64,000 bases of DNA from Staphylococcus simulans (lineage in GTDB: Bacteria; Bacillota; Bacilli; Staphylococcales; Staphylococcaceae). Below, piece by piece: positions 45,068-56,324 of this stretch. Position 1 is the stretch's first letter; each line of letters opens with the position of its first letter. The stretch lies in assembly GCF_002994445.1 (NCBI RefSeq), contig NZ_MRZJ01000006.1, positions 62,001-126,000 on the forward strand. Reading direction: 5' to 3'. Both the position numbers and the translations under genes were made by a program. A model generated the notes under the pieces. It did no database searches, was not told where the DNA came from, and worked only from the letters and a program-made list of their open reading frames with translations.

Positions 45068-46303
45068 ATGAATGAACATCCAATTAAAGTAAACAGTGAG
45101 ATCGGTAAATTGAAAACGGTATTGCTTAAACGCCCTGGGAAAGAATTAGAAAATTTAGTACCTGAGTATCTAGAAGGATTGTTATTTGATGATATCCCGT
45201 ACTTGAAAGTAGCACAAGAAGAGCATGATAAATTTGCACAAGTGCTACGCGATGAAGGTGTAGAAGTTGTATACCTAGAAGACTTAGCAGCAGAAGCGAT
45301 TGAAGATCCTGAAGTGCGTAAACAATTCATTGAAGACGTTTTAGCTGAATCTGAAGACACATTATTAGGACATGAAGATGCAGTTAGAAAATTATTCGAT
45401 GGTTTAAATAACAAAGACTTAGTTGAAAAAGTAATGGCAGGTGTACGTAAAGAAGAAGTTGAAACTGGTAAATCACACTTAGTGGAATACCTAGATGACT
45501 CTTATCCATTCTATATGAACCCAATGCCTAACCTTTATTTCACACGTGACCCGCAAGCATCAATCGGAAATGGTATGACAATCAACCGTATGTTCTGGCC
45601 GGCACGTCGCAGAGAATCTATCTTCTTCACTTATATCTTAAAACATCACCCAAGATTCAAAGATGCAGATGTACCTGTATGGTTAGACAGAAACTCTGAT
45701 TACAACATTGAAGGCGGAGACGAATTAGTACTTTCTGAAGAAGTTGTAGCAGTAGGTATCTCTGAAAGAACATCAGCACAAGCAATTGAAAAATTAGCAC
45801 GCCAAATCTTTGCGAACCCTGAATCTAAAATCAAAAAAGTTGTAGCTATCGAAATTGCGAATACACGTGCATTCATGCACTTAGACACAGTATTCACAAT
45901 GATTGACTACGATAAATTCACAATTCACTCAGCTATCGAGAAAAAAGGCGACGATATGAATATCTTCACTCTTGAACCAACAGAAGATGGAAAAGATATT
46001 ACTATCACACGTACTACAGACTTGAAAGAAACATTAAAAGACGCATTGCACTTAGATCACATCGAATTTATTCCTACTGGTAACGGCGACCCAATCGTTG
46101 GTCCTCGTGAACAATGGAATGATGGTTCTAACACATTAACTATCCGTCCAGGTGTTGTTGTCACTTATGACCGTAACTATGTATCAAACCAATTATTACG
46201 CGACAAAGGTATTAAAGTTATCGAAATCACTGGTAGTGAATTGGTTCGCGGACGCGGGGGCCCACGTTGCATGAGTCAACCGCTATACCGTGAAGATATC
46301 TAA
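45068..46303 (+). CDS. arcA: Arginine deiminase
   Basis: A 411-residue enzyme that hydrolyses arginine to citrulline and ammonia. Family motifs: [15 protein letters not shown], the catalytic region [10 protein letters not shown], the His segment [10 protein letters not shown] and the active-site Cys in [15 protein letters not shown] near the C-terminus. The ribosome site is AAGGAGG. In S. aureus it is followed by arcB, arcD, arcC and arcR; here only arcD and arcR remain complete. Confidence 0.96.
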   Translation: MNEHPIKVNSEIGKLKTVLLKRPGKELENLVPEYLEGLLFDDIPYLKVAQEEHDKFAQVLRDEGVEVVYLEDLAAEAIEDPEVRKQFIEDVLAESEDTLLGHEDAVRKLFDGLNNKDLVEKVMAGVRKEEVETGKSHLVEYLDDSYPFYMNPMPNLYFTRDPQASIGNGMTINRMFWPARRRESIFFTYILKHHPRFKDADVPVWLDRNSDYNIEGGDELVLSEEVVAVGISERTSAQAIEKLARQIFANPESKIKKVVAIEIANTRAFMHLDTVFTMIDYDKFTIHSAIEKKGDDMNIFTLEPTEDGKDITITRTTDLKETLKDALHLDHIEFIPTGNGDPIVGPREQWNDGSNTLTIRPGVVVTYDRNYVSNQLLRDKGIKVIEITGSELVRGRGGPRCMSQPLYREDI

Positions 46304-46316
46304 ATCTGAATACAGC

Positions 46317-46515
46317 AACGCTTTAAGTGGTAAGGATTGCATCAATAGAAGTGGTTCGACGTCATCACTTAAAGCTTTGCCTTTAGATTGAAATACTGCT
46401 TTGAAATAAAAATGATACCTATTCACGGCAACGTGTTTAAAACATGGCCTATGATTTTGAAAATAAGCAAGAGGCACATGCCCTTAACATCAATTAAAGC
46501 AGTATAGCGTCAAAA
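46317..46515 (+). pseudogene. arcB: Probable relic of arcB 3' end
   Basis: Between arcA and arcD, translated fragments in shifting frames follow the order of the ornithine carbamoyltransferase C-terminus. ALSGKDCI resembles LTGKDSTI; ALPLD-stop-NTAL resembles CLPAFHDTNTL; KHGL resembles KYGL; ENK and then IKAV-stop resemble AENRMHTIKAVMA. The total length is close to the 64 residues of the model. There are several stops, so it is not functional. This is a by-eye alignment and needs a search. Confidence 0.4.
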
Positions 46516-46576
46516 AATTTAATAAATTGACAAGACATGCTTTGAGGCAATCTCGAGCATTAAAGGAGTTTTGAAA

Positions 46577-48001
46577 ATGAGCGGAGAACAAAATAAACTC
46601 AATAAAACGGCTTTAATCGGTTTGGTCATTGGTTCAATGATCGGCGGCGGTGCCTTCAATATTATTTCAGACATGGGCAGCAATGCCGGCGGATTGGCGA
46701 TTATTATCGGTTGGATTATTACCGCAGTCGGTATGATATCACTCGCATTCGTCTTCCAGAATTTAACAAATAAACGACCGGATTTAGACGGTGGTATTTA
46801 CAGTTACGCACGAGCAGGTTTCGGTGACTTCGTCGGTTTCTCTAGTGCATGGGGATACTGGTTCGCAGCATTCTTAGGAAACGTCGCTTATGCTACGTTG
46901 CTGATGTCAGCAGTCGGCAACTTCTTCCCGGTATTCAAAGGCGGCAACACACTACCTAGTATTATCGTAGCCTCCATCTTACTATGGGGTGTACACTTCC
47001 TAATCTTGCGCGGAGTCGAAACTGCCGCATTAATCAACAGTATCGTAACAGTGGCTAAATTGATTCCTATCTTCCTTGCGATTGTATGTATGATTGTCGC
47101 ATTCAACTTTGACACTTTTATGGCTGGATTTGCAGGAATGAAAGACAACATTGCATTACCGATTAACTTCTCTAATATCATGGAACAAGTTAAGAGTACA
47201 ATGTTGATCACTGTTTGGGTATTTACAGGTATTGAAGGTGCGGTCGTATTCTCTGGCCGTGCGAAAACTAAAAAAGACGTAGGGACAGCAACAGTACTTG
47301 GTCTATTGATTGTATTAGTCATCTACTTCTTATTAACAGTACTTGCACAAGGTGTTATCGAACAAAACCAAATCTCTGAATTAAGCAGCCCATCAATGGC
47401 AGCATTATTAGCACACATCGTCGGCCCTTGGGGTTCAGTTGTGACAAACATTGGTTTAATCATCTCAGTACTTGGTGCTTGGTTAGGTTGGACATTGCTT
47501 GCAGGTGAATTACCATTCATCGTTGCAAAAGATAAAATGTTCCCTAAATGGTTTGCGAAACAAAACGCAAACGGCGCACCTGTCAACTCATTATTAATCA
47601 CGAATATCTTAGTACAATTATTCTTAGTAAGTATGTTATTCACTGATAGTGCGTACCAATTCGCATTCTCACTCGCATCTAGTGCCATCTTGGTACCTTA
47701 CGCATTCAGTGCATTCTATCAATTCAAATATACATTACAACAAGATCACAACAGCACAGTGCAAATGGCCGTAGGTATTATCGCATCTATATATGCTATC
47801 TGGCTCATTTACGCAGCGGGTGTGGACTACTTGCTGTTGACAATGCTGTTATATGTACCAGGACTTTTCGTTTACATGTTTGTTCAAAAGAACAACGGTA
47901 TCAAACTTATCACAAGAGACTATGTGTTAATGGGATTCATTGTAATCTTTGCCATCTTAGGTTTAATAAGATTATTCAGCGGTGCGGTAAGTGTCTTTTA
48001 A
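46577..48001 (+). CDS. arcD: Arginine/ornithine antiporter ArcD
   Basis: A 474-residue APC-superfamily antiporter with 12-13 helices. Motifs: GLVIGSMIGGGAFNIISDMG in helix 1, DLDGGIYSYARAGFGDFVGF, VFTGIEGAVVFSGRAK and LGAWLGWTLLAGELPF, all typical of ArcD. The ATG at 46577 lies eight bases after AAAGGAG. Without arcB and arcC, exchange of arginine for ornithine would need ornithine from elsewhere; export of citrulline is possible but unproven. Confidence 0.93.
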   Translation: MSGEQNKLNKTALIGLVIGSMIGGGAFNIISDMGSNAGGLAIIIGWIITAVGMISLAFVFQNLTNKRPDLDGGIYSYARAGFGDFVGFSSAWGYWFAAFLGNVAYATLLMSAVGNFFPVFKGGNTLPSIIVASILLWGVHFLILRGVETAALINSIVTVAKLIPIFLAIVCMIVAFNFDTFMAGFAGMKDNIALPINFSNIMEQVKSTMLITVWVFTGIEGAVVFSGRAKTKKDVGTATVLGLLIVLVIYFLLTVLAQGVIEQNQISELSSPSMAALLAHIVGPWGSVVTNIGLIISVLGAWLGWTLLAGELPFIVAKDKMFPKWFAKQNANGAPVNSLLITNILVQLFLVSMLFTDSAYQFAFSLASSAILVPYAFSAFYQFKYTLQQDHNSTVQMAVGIIASIYAIWLIYAAGVDYLLLTMLLYVPGLFVYMFVQKNNGIKLITRDYVLMGFIVIFAILGLIRLFSGAVSVF

Positions 48002-48039
48002 AGCTCCCTTGCGCATGATCCTGATATAACATCAGAAAT

Positions 48040-48084
48040 GGCAGCTTACAGGTTACTCCACCTCCTGTAGGCTGCTGTTTTTAT
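48040..48084 (+). terminator. arcD terminator
   Basis: A hairpin GCAGCTTACAGG / CCTGTAGGCTGC followed by TTTTTAT. It separates arcA-arcD from arcR, where arcC would be expected. Confidence 0.75.
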
Positions 48085-48211
48085 ACATAAGAATGTGTGG
48101 ACTGCTTTGAATATGATACAATAATAACAATGCTTGCAAGGCTTTTTGAGCCTTTGCGAAAAAACGAACGCACATTCATTATTAAACGATAAAGAGATGA
48201 GGTGAACGTGT

Positions 48212-48883
48212 ATGAGCAATAGTACTGAAGCTTACCAAACATCGATACAAGCACTATCTAAAATACTAGAAGTACCCTCAGGACTGATTGTTCCTCATCT
48301 TTCTGAGATTTATGTGAGAAATTATGAAAAGGGACAAGTGATATACTATCAAGGATCAGAAGCAGACAGCATTTATTTACTATTAGAGGGATATGTTTCT
48401 AGAGAGCTGCTCAATGAAAACGGAGATGACTACCTATTATTAAATAAGCCGGTCACTATGTTTCCATTGAATCATTTATTCCATTCAGACCATTACCATG
48501 AATCTTGTACCGCTTTAACGAGCAGTTTAATCGTCAGAGTACCAAAGAACGTCATCGAATACCTGTGCAAGAATAATGAAGATACGTTTATTAAAATCTA
48601 TGACTTAATGCGTATGGAAGCACAGCAAAGTATCGAGCGCAATATGGCACTGCTTGGACGCAATGCTGAACAAAAGGTCGTCAATACATTGCGTGTTATG
48701 TGCGAAACAGTAGGTACCGATCATGGCGCTTATTATGAAATGGATAAAATTATGACTGTCACATTGTTGAGTGAATTAGCAGGCGTATCACGAGAAAAAG
48801 CGAGTCATATCATCAGAGATTTAAGCAAGAGAAATCTGGTACTGAAGAATCATCAAACGTGGACAGTTAGTAAATCACTATAA
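48212..48883 (+). CDS. arcR: ArcR, Crp/Fnr family regulator
   Basis: A 223-residue regulator with an N-terminal cyclic-nucleotide-like beta domain (KGQVIYYQGSEADSIYLLLEGYV) and a C-terminal winged helix with VTLLSELAGVSREKASHIIRDL (about 175-196). No Fnr-type cysteine cluster is present. In S. aureus ArcR activates the arc operon under anaerobic conditions through TGTGA-type boxes, and such boxes lie before arcA here. The ATG has GAGGTGA upstream. Confidence 0.92.
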   Translation: MSNSTEAYQTSIQALSKILEVPSGLIVPHLSEIYVRNYEKGQVIYYQGSEADSIYLLLEGYVSRELLNENGDDYLLLNKPVTMFPLNHLFHSDHYHESCTALTSSLIVRVPKNVIEYLCKNNEDTFIKIYDLMRMEAQQSIERNMALLGRNAEQKVVNTLRVMCETVGTDHGAYYEMDKIMTVTLLSELAGVSREKASHIIRDLSKRNLVLKNHQTWTVSKSL

Positions 48884-48934
48884 ACAACACAATATAATGA
48901 TGAAATAAGAAAACAGTAAAACAATGAGACAATA

Positions 48935-48982
48935 AAACGGAGGATCAGGTGCATAAGTGTGCATCTGATCCTCCTTTGCTTT
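48935..48982. terminator. Bidirectional terminator arcR / argR
   Basis: Long arms GGAGGATCAGGTGCA and TGCATCTGATCCTCC between convergent genes, with A and T runs on each side. Confidence 0.85.
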
Positions 48983-49434
48983 TATGGTTTTAACAATAAA
49001 TAGCGGATATATTCTGCTTCTTCATGTGATTTCATCAACATCATAATGACGTCATTGCCGCTGACTGTGCCAAGTACATGCGGCAGCTGCATTTGGTCGA
49101 TGCAGTAATTAATCGTACGCGCAAAACCAGGTTCTGTCTTAATTAAAATATAGCTGTCTTTCACAATAATGGAATTGATACTGTCATCACGATATTTCTT
49201 GAAAGCTTCTCGAAACGTATTCGCAGCGCTCTTTTCAGGCAACACATAATAAGATGGTTCAGAGCCGTTAGGAACCTTAGTCACATTTAATTGCTGCAGG
49301 TCCTTTGCGACTGTCGTCATGCTGAAAATCAAGTTATATTGTTCTTCCATGATTTCTGCAAGCTCACGCACTGTCGAAATACGATTGTTCTTTAGCAATA
49401 ATTTAATTAATTCAAGACGTTTCTCTCTTTCCAT
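48982..49434 (-). CDS. argR: ArgR-type arginine repressor
   Basis: A 150-residue protein of the ArgR/AhrC family. The N-terminal winged helix shows ISTVRELAEIMEEQ and STTVAKDLQQLN-like text; the C-terminal arginine-binding hexamer domain contains GTVSGNDVIMML (the GT..G.D motif). It is next to the arc genes, so it may be the locus-specific copy. The ATG at 49434 with GAGGGATG is preferred over TTG 49449. An ArgR-box-like TGTATAATTATTAATTG overlaps its leader (49448-49465). Confidence 0.9.
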   Translation of the reverse strand: MEREKRLELIKLLLKNNRISTVRELAEIMEEQYNLIFSMTTVAKDLQQLNVTKVPNGSEPSYYVLPEKSAANTFREAFKKYRDDSINSIIVKDSYILIKTEPGFARTINYCIDQMQLPHVLGTVSGNDVIMMLMKSHEEAEYIRYLLLKP

Positions 49435-49449
49435 AGCTTCATCCCTCAA

Positions 49450-49763
49450 TTAATAATTATACAGTTTAATTGTATTCTATAAGGTGAATGAACTCAAATC
49501 ATTTTCACATATAACATCAATATTTTTACTAAGTATTTCATTGTTTATGCAGCTGACTTATAGAAAATCACTTTGCTTGAACAAATGGTTATAAATTTCG
49601 ACTATGTATTATAGGATACTCCATACTTGGTAACATTATGATGGCTTGTTATATTATAAGTCTTTATTGGAATAAACAAAACGGTCACTTAAGTCACCTG
49701 TATAGGATTGTATTTATAAAATTTAAAGAGGTATAATTAAATCGAAGATATGAGGTGATAGTA
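49450..49763. other. Divergent region argR / small gene
   Basis: AT-rich, with the possible ArgR box at 49448-49465 and no other recognisable element apart from the GAGGTGAT ribosome site of the next gene. Confidence 0.4.
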
Positions 49764-49949
49764 ATGAATAATGAACTTGATTACGAAAAACTTGATAGGT
49801 TGTCAAAAATAATTGAGGAAGCGGCTAATTCTACAAAAGATAGATTTATAGAAGATGCACCGTTTGAATACCCAAAATTACCTGAAGAAGCATATCATTT
49901 AACCGATGAAGAAATACAATACATTTTTTTCGGAGTAAAGCCCAAATAA
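49764..49949 (+). CDS. Small acidic protein, unknown
   Basis: A 61-residue acidic protein with an N-terminal helical part (LDYEKLDRLSKIIEEAANST) and a tail DEEIQYIFFGVKPK. GAGGTGAT precedes the ATG at 49764, and a terminator follows directly, which supports expression. I do not recognise the family, and there is no operon partner. Confidence 0.65.
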   Translation: MNNELDYEKLDRLSKIIEEAANSTKDRFIEDAPFEYPKLPEEAYHLTDEEIQYIFFGVKPK

Positions 49950-49982
49950 GCATCTAACAAATGGTTAAGGTGCTTTTTTTAT
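49948..49982 (+). terminator. Terminator after the small gene
   Basis: A hairpin AAGCATCTAAC / GTTAAGGTGCTT followed by T residues. Confidence 0.75.
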
Positions 49983-50023
49983 ACATATTTTTAAGTTGAG
50001 GTATTAATTATAGTGGTTTAATA

Positions 50024-50068
50024 AAAGGAAAGAAGTGCACACCTTGGTTTTTAATGTACACTTCTTTA
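50024..50068 (-). terminator. Terminator of the thiazole operon
   Basis: A hairpin AAAGAAGTGTACA / GTGTGCACTTCTTT on the minus strand followed by CCTTTTATT, just beyond thiF. Confidence 0.7.
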
Positions 50069-50073
50069 AAAAA

Positions 50074-51105
50074 TTATTTCATTGTTTTTAGTAAGTTTTG
50101 ATATAACGATTCTGCGGTGTTGTCATCTTCTAAATGATGTACATTCATACGCCCGTCTTTGAATAATGTTGCGTGATAGCCATTGACCTCTAATTGTTTA
50201 ACGTAAGGATTGGCTTTATTGATTTTCCCGGGAAATAATTCCGCATGGTCAAAGTGTTCTGGTTTGAAACGAAAGACATACGTGTCTCCACAGCTGCCTT
50301 CAATGTTTTTAGGCTGATGTTGGCCTAGATAGTCATATTGCCCTTTACCGCATACTGGACAATCTGGGTTTTTCATACGGCTGACATCCATACTTTGCTG
50401 CTTCAAATCAAAAGGTGACACGGTAATTAGTTTGCCTGAGAAGCCTTTGCCTGAAACAAAGCGCATCAGTTCTGCGATCTGATAGCTGACGACTTGCATA
50501 ATCACAGGCGGAATAACGCCGTTGATTGCACAGCTTTCTGCGGTTTCTGGTGCTTCTTCCATTAAACAACGCAAGCAAGGCCCTGTATAGTCAATCGCAT
50601 AAACAGAACCTTTACCTCCGACAGCTGCGCCGTAAATCCAAGGCAAGTTCAGTTTGTGACAGACTTCATTGAATAAGAAGCGAATCGCAAAGTGATCCAT
50701 ACCATCCATTAAAATATCAGGCTGTGCTTCTGAAATCATACGTTCGATATTGGTCGTCGTAATTTCTTGGTAGATGGGATGAATCTTTACATTTGAATTA
50801 ATCGCTTTTAATTTATTTTCGAGTGCGAAGACTTTAGGGCGCATTTCCTTCACATCTGCTTCATCAAAGAGTGTTTGACGATGCAGGTTGGACATTTCAA
50901 CAATATCCATATCGACGATAGTTAATGTGCCGACACCCATGCGTACGAGATATTCTGCGAGATGACTTCCGAGTGCACCGGCACCCATCACCATGACATG
51001 TGTCTGTTCAAGTGCCTTTTGACCTTGTGCGCCAAAGGGCGCAAAGCGGGATTGGCGGCTATATCGTTCATCGATGTCAGGCGTATTGTCTGACTGATGC
51101 ATCAT
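50074..51105 (-). CDS. thiF: ThiF, ThiS adenylyltransferase
   Basis: A 343-residue E1-like enzyme that adenylates the C-terminus of ThiS for sulfur transfer. Motifs: ATP-binding [13 protein letters not shown] (about 42), [21 protein letters not shown], a zinc-binding pair CLRC and CPVC. It has a C-terminal extension of about 80 residues, unlike the minimal ThiF, as in MoeB-like proteins. The ATG overlaps the thiG stop codon (ATGA). Confidence 0.93.
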   Translation of the reverse strand: MMHQSDNTPDIDERYSRQSRFAPFGAQGQKALEQTHVMVMGAGALGSHLAEYLVRMGVGTLTIVDMDIVEMSNLHRQTLFDEADVKEMRPKVFALENKLKAINSNVKIHPIYQEITTTNIERMISEAQPDILMDGMDHFAIRFLFNEVCHKLNLPWIYGAAVGGKGSVYAIDYTGPCLRCLMEEAPETAESCAINGVIPPVIMQVVSYQIAELMRFVSGKGFSGKLITVSPFDLKQQSMDVSRMKNPDCPVCGKGQYDYLGQHQPKNIEGSCGDTYVFRFKPEHFDHAELFPGKINKANPYVKQLEVNGYHATLFKDGRMNVHHLEDDNTAESLYQNLLKTMK

Positions 51106-51869
51106 AGGAATCCTAAACCTTCGCTAGGGCTTGAAGCTTGTGCTGTATATTTAACTGGAATACGGCCTGCTTCATAGCTTAAACGCCCGGCTTCAACACC
51201 AAGTTTCATCGCTTCTGCCATTTTCACAGGATCTTTTGCACGTGAAACAGCTGAGTTTAATAAGATGCCGTCTGCGCCAAGTTCCATTGCTTGAGCTGCA
51301 TCTTTAGCAGAACCGATACCAGCATCTACGATAATCGGTACATTCGCATTTTTAATGATATAGCTTAAGTTAAGCGGGTTATTGATACCGCGGCCTGTAC
51401 CAATAGGTGAAGCTAACGGCATTACAGCGTGTACACCTAATTCTTCTAAACGTTTTGCGAGTACAGGATCTTCTGAGATATAAGGACATACAATATAGCC
51501 GCGTTCTAATAAGATTTTACATGCTTCGTATGTCGCAATCGGGTCAGGCAATAATGTTTCGTCATCTCCGATGATTTCAACTTTAATCATGTCGCACACA
51601 CCCGCATGTTTGGCAATTTCTGCGATACGTACTGCTTCTTCAACTGTTTTAGCACCAGCAGTATTCGGGAAAGTCACAAAATCTTTCAAGTTGACATTCG
51701 CAAGCGGGTTAGGCAGGTTTTTGTCATATAAGTTCATGCGACGTACCGCAAATGTCAGTACGTTTGTGCCTGAAGCTTCGATTGCTTTTGTTTGTACTTC
51801 TTCATTATCAAATTTTCCAGTTCCGAGTAATAATCTTGATTCCATGTCATAAGGTCCGATTTTTAACAT
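51102..51869 (-). CDS. thiG: ThiG, thiazole synthase
   Basis: A 255-residue TIM-barrel enzyme that forms the thiazole phosphate ring. The catalytic Lys is in [10 protein letters not shown] (about 97); [30 protein letters not shown] and [14 protein letters not shown] are family motifs. The ATG at 51869 has GGAGGCGG upstream, which also encodes the ThiS C-terminal Gly residues. Confidence 0.95.
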   Translation of the reverse strand: MLKIGPYDMESRLLLGTGKFDNEEVQTKAIEASGTNVLTFAVRRMNLYDKNLPNPLANVNLKDFVTFPNTAGAKTVEEAVRIAEIAKHAGVCDMIKVEIIGDDETLLPDPIATYEACKILLERGYIVCPYISEDPVLAKRLEELGVHAVMPLASPIGTGRGINNPLNLSYIIKNANVPIIVDAGIGSAKDAAQAMELGADGILLNSAVSRAKDPVKMAEAMKLGVEAGRLSYEAGRIPVKYTAQASSPSEGLGFL

Positions 51870-51870
51870 T

Positions 51871-52071
51871 TTATCCGCCTCCAACAAATTCTAATAATTC
51901 TAAACGATCATCTTCGCGTACCATTTGATGCGCAAAGTCATCACGTTGTATTAAGTTTTGGTTATGCTCCGCAATCACACGTTTCGGATCAAGTTCAAGC
52001 TGTTCTAAAATACTTTGAATGCTTAAAGCTTCATCGAATGTGAAAGGGTCGCCGTTAATGATGCACTTCAT
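51871..52071 (-). CDS. thiS: ThiS, sulfur carrier protein
   Basis: A 66-residue ubiquitin-like protein ending in FVGGG, whose C-terminal Gly-Gly is adenylated and thiocarboxylated to donate sulfur to ThiG. The size is that of the family. It overlaps the end of thiO by 17 bases and runs directly into thiG. Confidence 0.95.
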   Translation of the reverse strand: MKCIINGDPFTFDEALSIQSILEQLELDPKRVIAEHNQNLIQRDDFAHQMVREDDRLELLEFVGGG

Positions 52072-53185
52072 AATGTTCCCTCCTGTTTTTATGAAATGGT
52101 TCTAAAGCTTTTGGACAAGTATCTGTGATAATCCACTCTGCCATCAATTCTCCGATAATCGGTGATAATAAAATACCGTTGCGGTAATGGCCGGTGATAA
52201 TCCATAAGTTGTCTTGGACTTCATCCATAATCGGCTGTTCGCCTTCTGTCCATGGTCTGACACCTGACCAATGTTTGAGTGCTTTGCTGTGTTTAAGTTT
52301 TGGAACACGTTCTATGGCTTGATTCAACAGCCATGTTTTGCCCTGATCAGATACACCGACAGAATAATCATCGAAATAGCTTGTGGCACCGATTAGGAAA
52401 CGGTGGGGCGGTTTCGGTACGATATAACAGCCGTTGGTCATAAACAAAGTTTGTTTCAAATCTAAACTTTCATTTTCGACTAATAAGACTTCGCCTTTAA
52501 CACCGCTGACAGTTGCTTGAATGTCAGGCTGTTCAGTAACATTGCCTGCCCATGCACCTGCTGTTTCGATAATTTTATAGGCGCGTGTAATTGTGCGGCG
52601 GCCATTACGTTCTGCTTCGATTTCATAACCGTCGCCGACACGGTGGATGGCAGTGACATTGGTGTTGGTGAAACGGTCGATGTTCGGCTCATCTTTCAAT
52701 GAGGCATGCAGTGCTTTCGTATAATGATTCGCATTAATTTGATGGTCATGCGGCACAAACATCATTGCTTCTGCACCTTTGACTAAACCATGCGTTAATT
52801 GATTTAAGTCTGATTCTGATAGTGTACAGACATCCGGATCATTGTCGTGCAAGAATGCATATTGTTGTTGAAGTGATGGGATGTCTGCTTTAGTCGCGGC
52901 TAATTTGATTAAACCGTTTTTCTGGTACTGGATATCAATACCGGTCTCAGCCAATAAAGCTTTGCTTAAGGCACCGAATTTTGAACGTGATGCGAGTGCT
53001 AGACGAAACAGGGGACTGTCTTCGGTAAATTCATTTTGTGCCCCTAACATGCCTCCGGCTTTATAAGATGCATGTTTGCCTTCAATATCTCTATCTATTA
53101 ATGCAATACTCAGACCGCTGTCTTTTAAATGACGTGCAATGGACATACCCATTACACCAGCACCGATAATTGCTGCATCATACAT
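52055..53185 (-). CDS. thiO: ThiO, glycine oxidase
   Basis: A 376-residue FAD enzyme of the DAO family that oxidises glycine to the imine needed for thiazole formation. The FAD-binding motif IIGAGVMGMSIARHL (about 6), the AGGMLGAQNE segment, WSGVRPWTEGEQP and GHYRNGILLSP near the C-terminus are characteristic. Use of ThiO instead of ThiH marks the aerobic route. Its ATG lies two bases after the tenI stop codon. Confidence 0.93.
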   Translation of the reverse strand: MYDAAIIGAGVMGMSIARHLKDSGLSIALIDRDIEGKHASYKAGGMLGAQNEFTEDSPLFRLALASRSKFGALSKALLAETGIDIQYQKNGLIKLAATKADIPSLQQQYAFLHDNDPDVCTLSESDLNQLTHGLVKGAEAMMFVPHDHQINANHYTKALHASLKDEPNIDRFTNTNVTAIHRVGDGYEIEAERNGRRTITRAYKIIETAGAWAGNVTEQPDIQATVSGVKGEVLLVENESLDLKQTLFMTNGCYIVPKPPHRFLIGATSYFDDYSVGVSDQGKTWLLNQAIERVPKLKHSKALKHWSGVRPWTEGEQPIMDEVQDNLWIITGHYRNGILLSPIIGELMAEWIITDTCPKALEPFHKNRREHYEVHH

Positions 53186-53187
53186 AG

Positions 53188-53751
53188 TTATTCACCTTCC
53201 TTTAATGAACTTAGTGTGTGTAAATCGTGATGTGCGAAGAGTGAAATTGCTGCGATACCTGAGAAGCCTTGAGGCACTTCAGATAAAGTATCGAAGTTGA
53301 TACCGCCTAACGCAATCACTGGAATATCTACGGTTAAAACTGAATCGATTTCTTCTTGTGTGCGCGGCGGCAGACCAGGTTTAGATGCTGTTTCGAATAA
53401 ATGTCCGAATAAGACATAATCTAAATGGTGGCGTTTTGCTGCTTGTGCACTTGCTTGACTATGTGTCGACATGCTGACACATAAATCTGGATGTGTTTGT
53501 TTCAAGTGAAAAGCACGTTCATCCATTTCTTTAAAATGAATATGCGTTAAGTTGAATCGATTTAAAACTTCAATGTCTGAATGTACTGTTATTTTATCTT
53601 TCGGAAAATCATTTTTGAGTAATGCTTCTATTGCTTTCACTTGTTCTTTTGGACGCGTACGTAAAATTAATTGATCTATTACAGGTTCAATCGCTGCGTA
53701 CTGTTTTATTAATTCAGGGGTTATTGTTTGTTTAGAAATCGCAACCCACAT
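53188..53751 (-). CDS. tenI: TenI, thiazole tautomerase
   Basis: A 187-residue TIM-barrel protein related to ThiE but of the TenI type. Motifs: the catalytic-region HSDIEVLNRF, CVSMSTHSQASAQAAKRHHLDYVLFGHLFETASKPG, and IALGGI. TenI aromatises the thiazole phosphate. The ATG at 53751 has AAAGGGTG upstream; the longer frame to 53901 runs through the riboswitch and is rejected. First gene of tenI-thiO-thiS-thiG-thiF. Confidence 0.9.
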   Translation of the reverse strand: MWVAISKQTITPELIKQYAAIEPVIDQLILRTRPKEQVKAIEALLKNDFPKDKITVHSDIEVLNRFNLTHIHFKEMDERAFHLKQTHPDLCVSMSTHSQASAQAAKRHHLDYVLFGHLFETASKPGLPPRTQEEIDSVLTVDIPVIALGGINFDTLSEVPQGFSGIAAISLFAHHDLHTLSSLKEGE

Positions 53752-53793
53752 TGCTTTCACCCTTTGAAAAGTCTCTACTGGAAATAAAACAAA

Positions 53794-53830
53794 TAAAAAA
53801 AGCGCTATTTCCGTACAGGAAAACAGCGCA
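53794..53830 (-). terminator. Riboswitch-controlled terminator
   Basis: A hairpin GCGCTGTTTTCC / GGAAATAGCGC followed by seven T, between the TPP aptamer and tenI. It is the expected off-switch of the leader. Confidence 0.85.
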
Positions 53831-53847
53831 TTAAAAAGTGCAATACG

Positions 53848-53942
53848 CCACTTTCCTACGCCAGTATGAACTGGATCAGGTTCCAAGAATTTCCTCATCA
53901 AACACGAGGATCTCAGCCTGTAGGAACAGGCACTTCCAGTGG
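53848..53942 (-). ncRNA. TPP riboswitch (THI element)
   Basis: The minus strand shows the conserved THI-box parts CTGAGATC, ACCTGATCCAGTTCATAC and TGGCGTAGGAAAGTGG, closed by a P1 stem CCACT / AGTGG. Thiamine pyrophosphate binding should favour the terminator downstream and turn off tenI-thiF. Confidence 0.95.
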
Positions 53943-54208
53943 ACTTATTGTATTATTCAATTCTTAGTAGAATAAGAAAGCAGTAAACATCAATACTATA
54001 ACAATTCGTGTAGCGAGACGTTAACGTATTGGACTGTAATTTTCATTCTTGAAATTACCACTTTCTTTTCATTACAAAATCATCATAAATCACTTTGATA
54101 GAAAAAGCAATAGCAGACCTTGTCTATACCAGGAATTCAGGGAATGACAGGAACTAGCTTTATAGAATCAGCGAAAAAAAGATGACAAATAAAACCAATT
54201 TATTGTGA
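53943..54208. other. Region between panD and the riboswitch
   Basis: 266 bases without a gene. It should hold the promoter of the thiazole operon (minus strand, beyond 53950) and the end of the pan transcript. No clear terminator could be assigned. Confidence 0.4.
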
Positions 54209-54592
54209 TTATAATACGATAGAATTTTCTTTTTCATGAATCATTTCAACAATTTCATTGTGCGCATTCATTACAGCAACTTTAGGAGTGTGGTGTTTGA
54301 GCTCTTCCTCATTCAGTTGTGCATATGTCATAATAATGACGATGTCATCGACTTCAACTAAACGTGAAGCAGCACCATTTAAGCAGATTTTTCCGCTGCC
54401 TCTTTCACCTTTAATCACATAGGTTTCAAAGCGTGCACCATTATTATTGTTTACAATCGCAACTTTCTCATTCGGTAAAATATCTACCGCTTCTAATATT
54501 GCCTCATCAATCGTAATACTCCCTACGTAATTCAAATTTGATTCTGTCACGCGTGCACGGTGGATTTTAGCATTCATCATAGTTCTTATCAT
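54209..54592 (-). CDS. panD: Aspartate 1-decarboxylase
   Basis: A 127-residue pyruvoyl enzyme making beta-alanine. The self-cleavage site Gly-Ser is in YVGSITID (about residue 24-25), and [13 protein letters not shown] and [11 protein letters not shown] follow as in the family. The ATG at 54592 gives the canonical start [13 protein letters not shown]; the longer frame is rejected. Last gene of panB-panC-panD. Confidence 0.95.
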   Translation of the reverse strand: MIRTMMNAKIHRARVTESNLNYVGSITIDEAILEAVDILPNEKVAIVNNNNGARFETYVIKGERGSGKICLNGAASRLVEVDDIVIIMTYAQLNEEELKHHTPKVAVMNAHNEIVEMIHEKENSIVL

Positions 54593-54593
54593 T

Positions 54594-56257
<1,664 letters not shown>

Positions 56258-56324
56258 AACACCAATTCCTTTATTTAATGTAATATTAGAATAACACATT
56301 AATTGAAAATTAGAGGTGGTTTGA

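Noticed and set aside
46283..46477. 64-codon minus-strand frame after arcA
   Set aside because: No ribosome site and it overlaps the arcA end; the arcB relic reading on the plus strand explains the region better.
53752..53901. N-terminal extension of tenI
   Set aside because: The extra 50 residues are translated TPP riboswitch and terminator; a proper ribosome site precedes ATG 53751.
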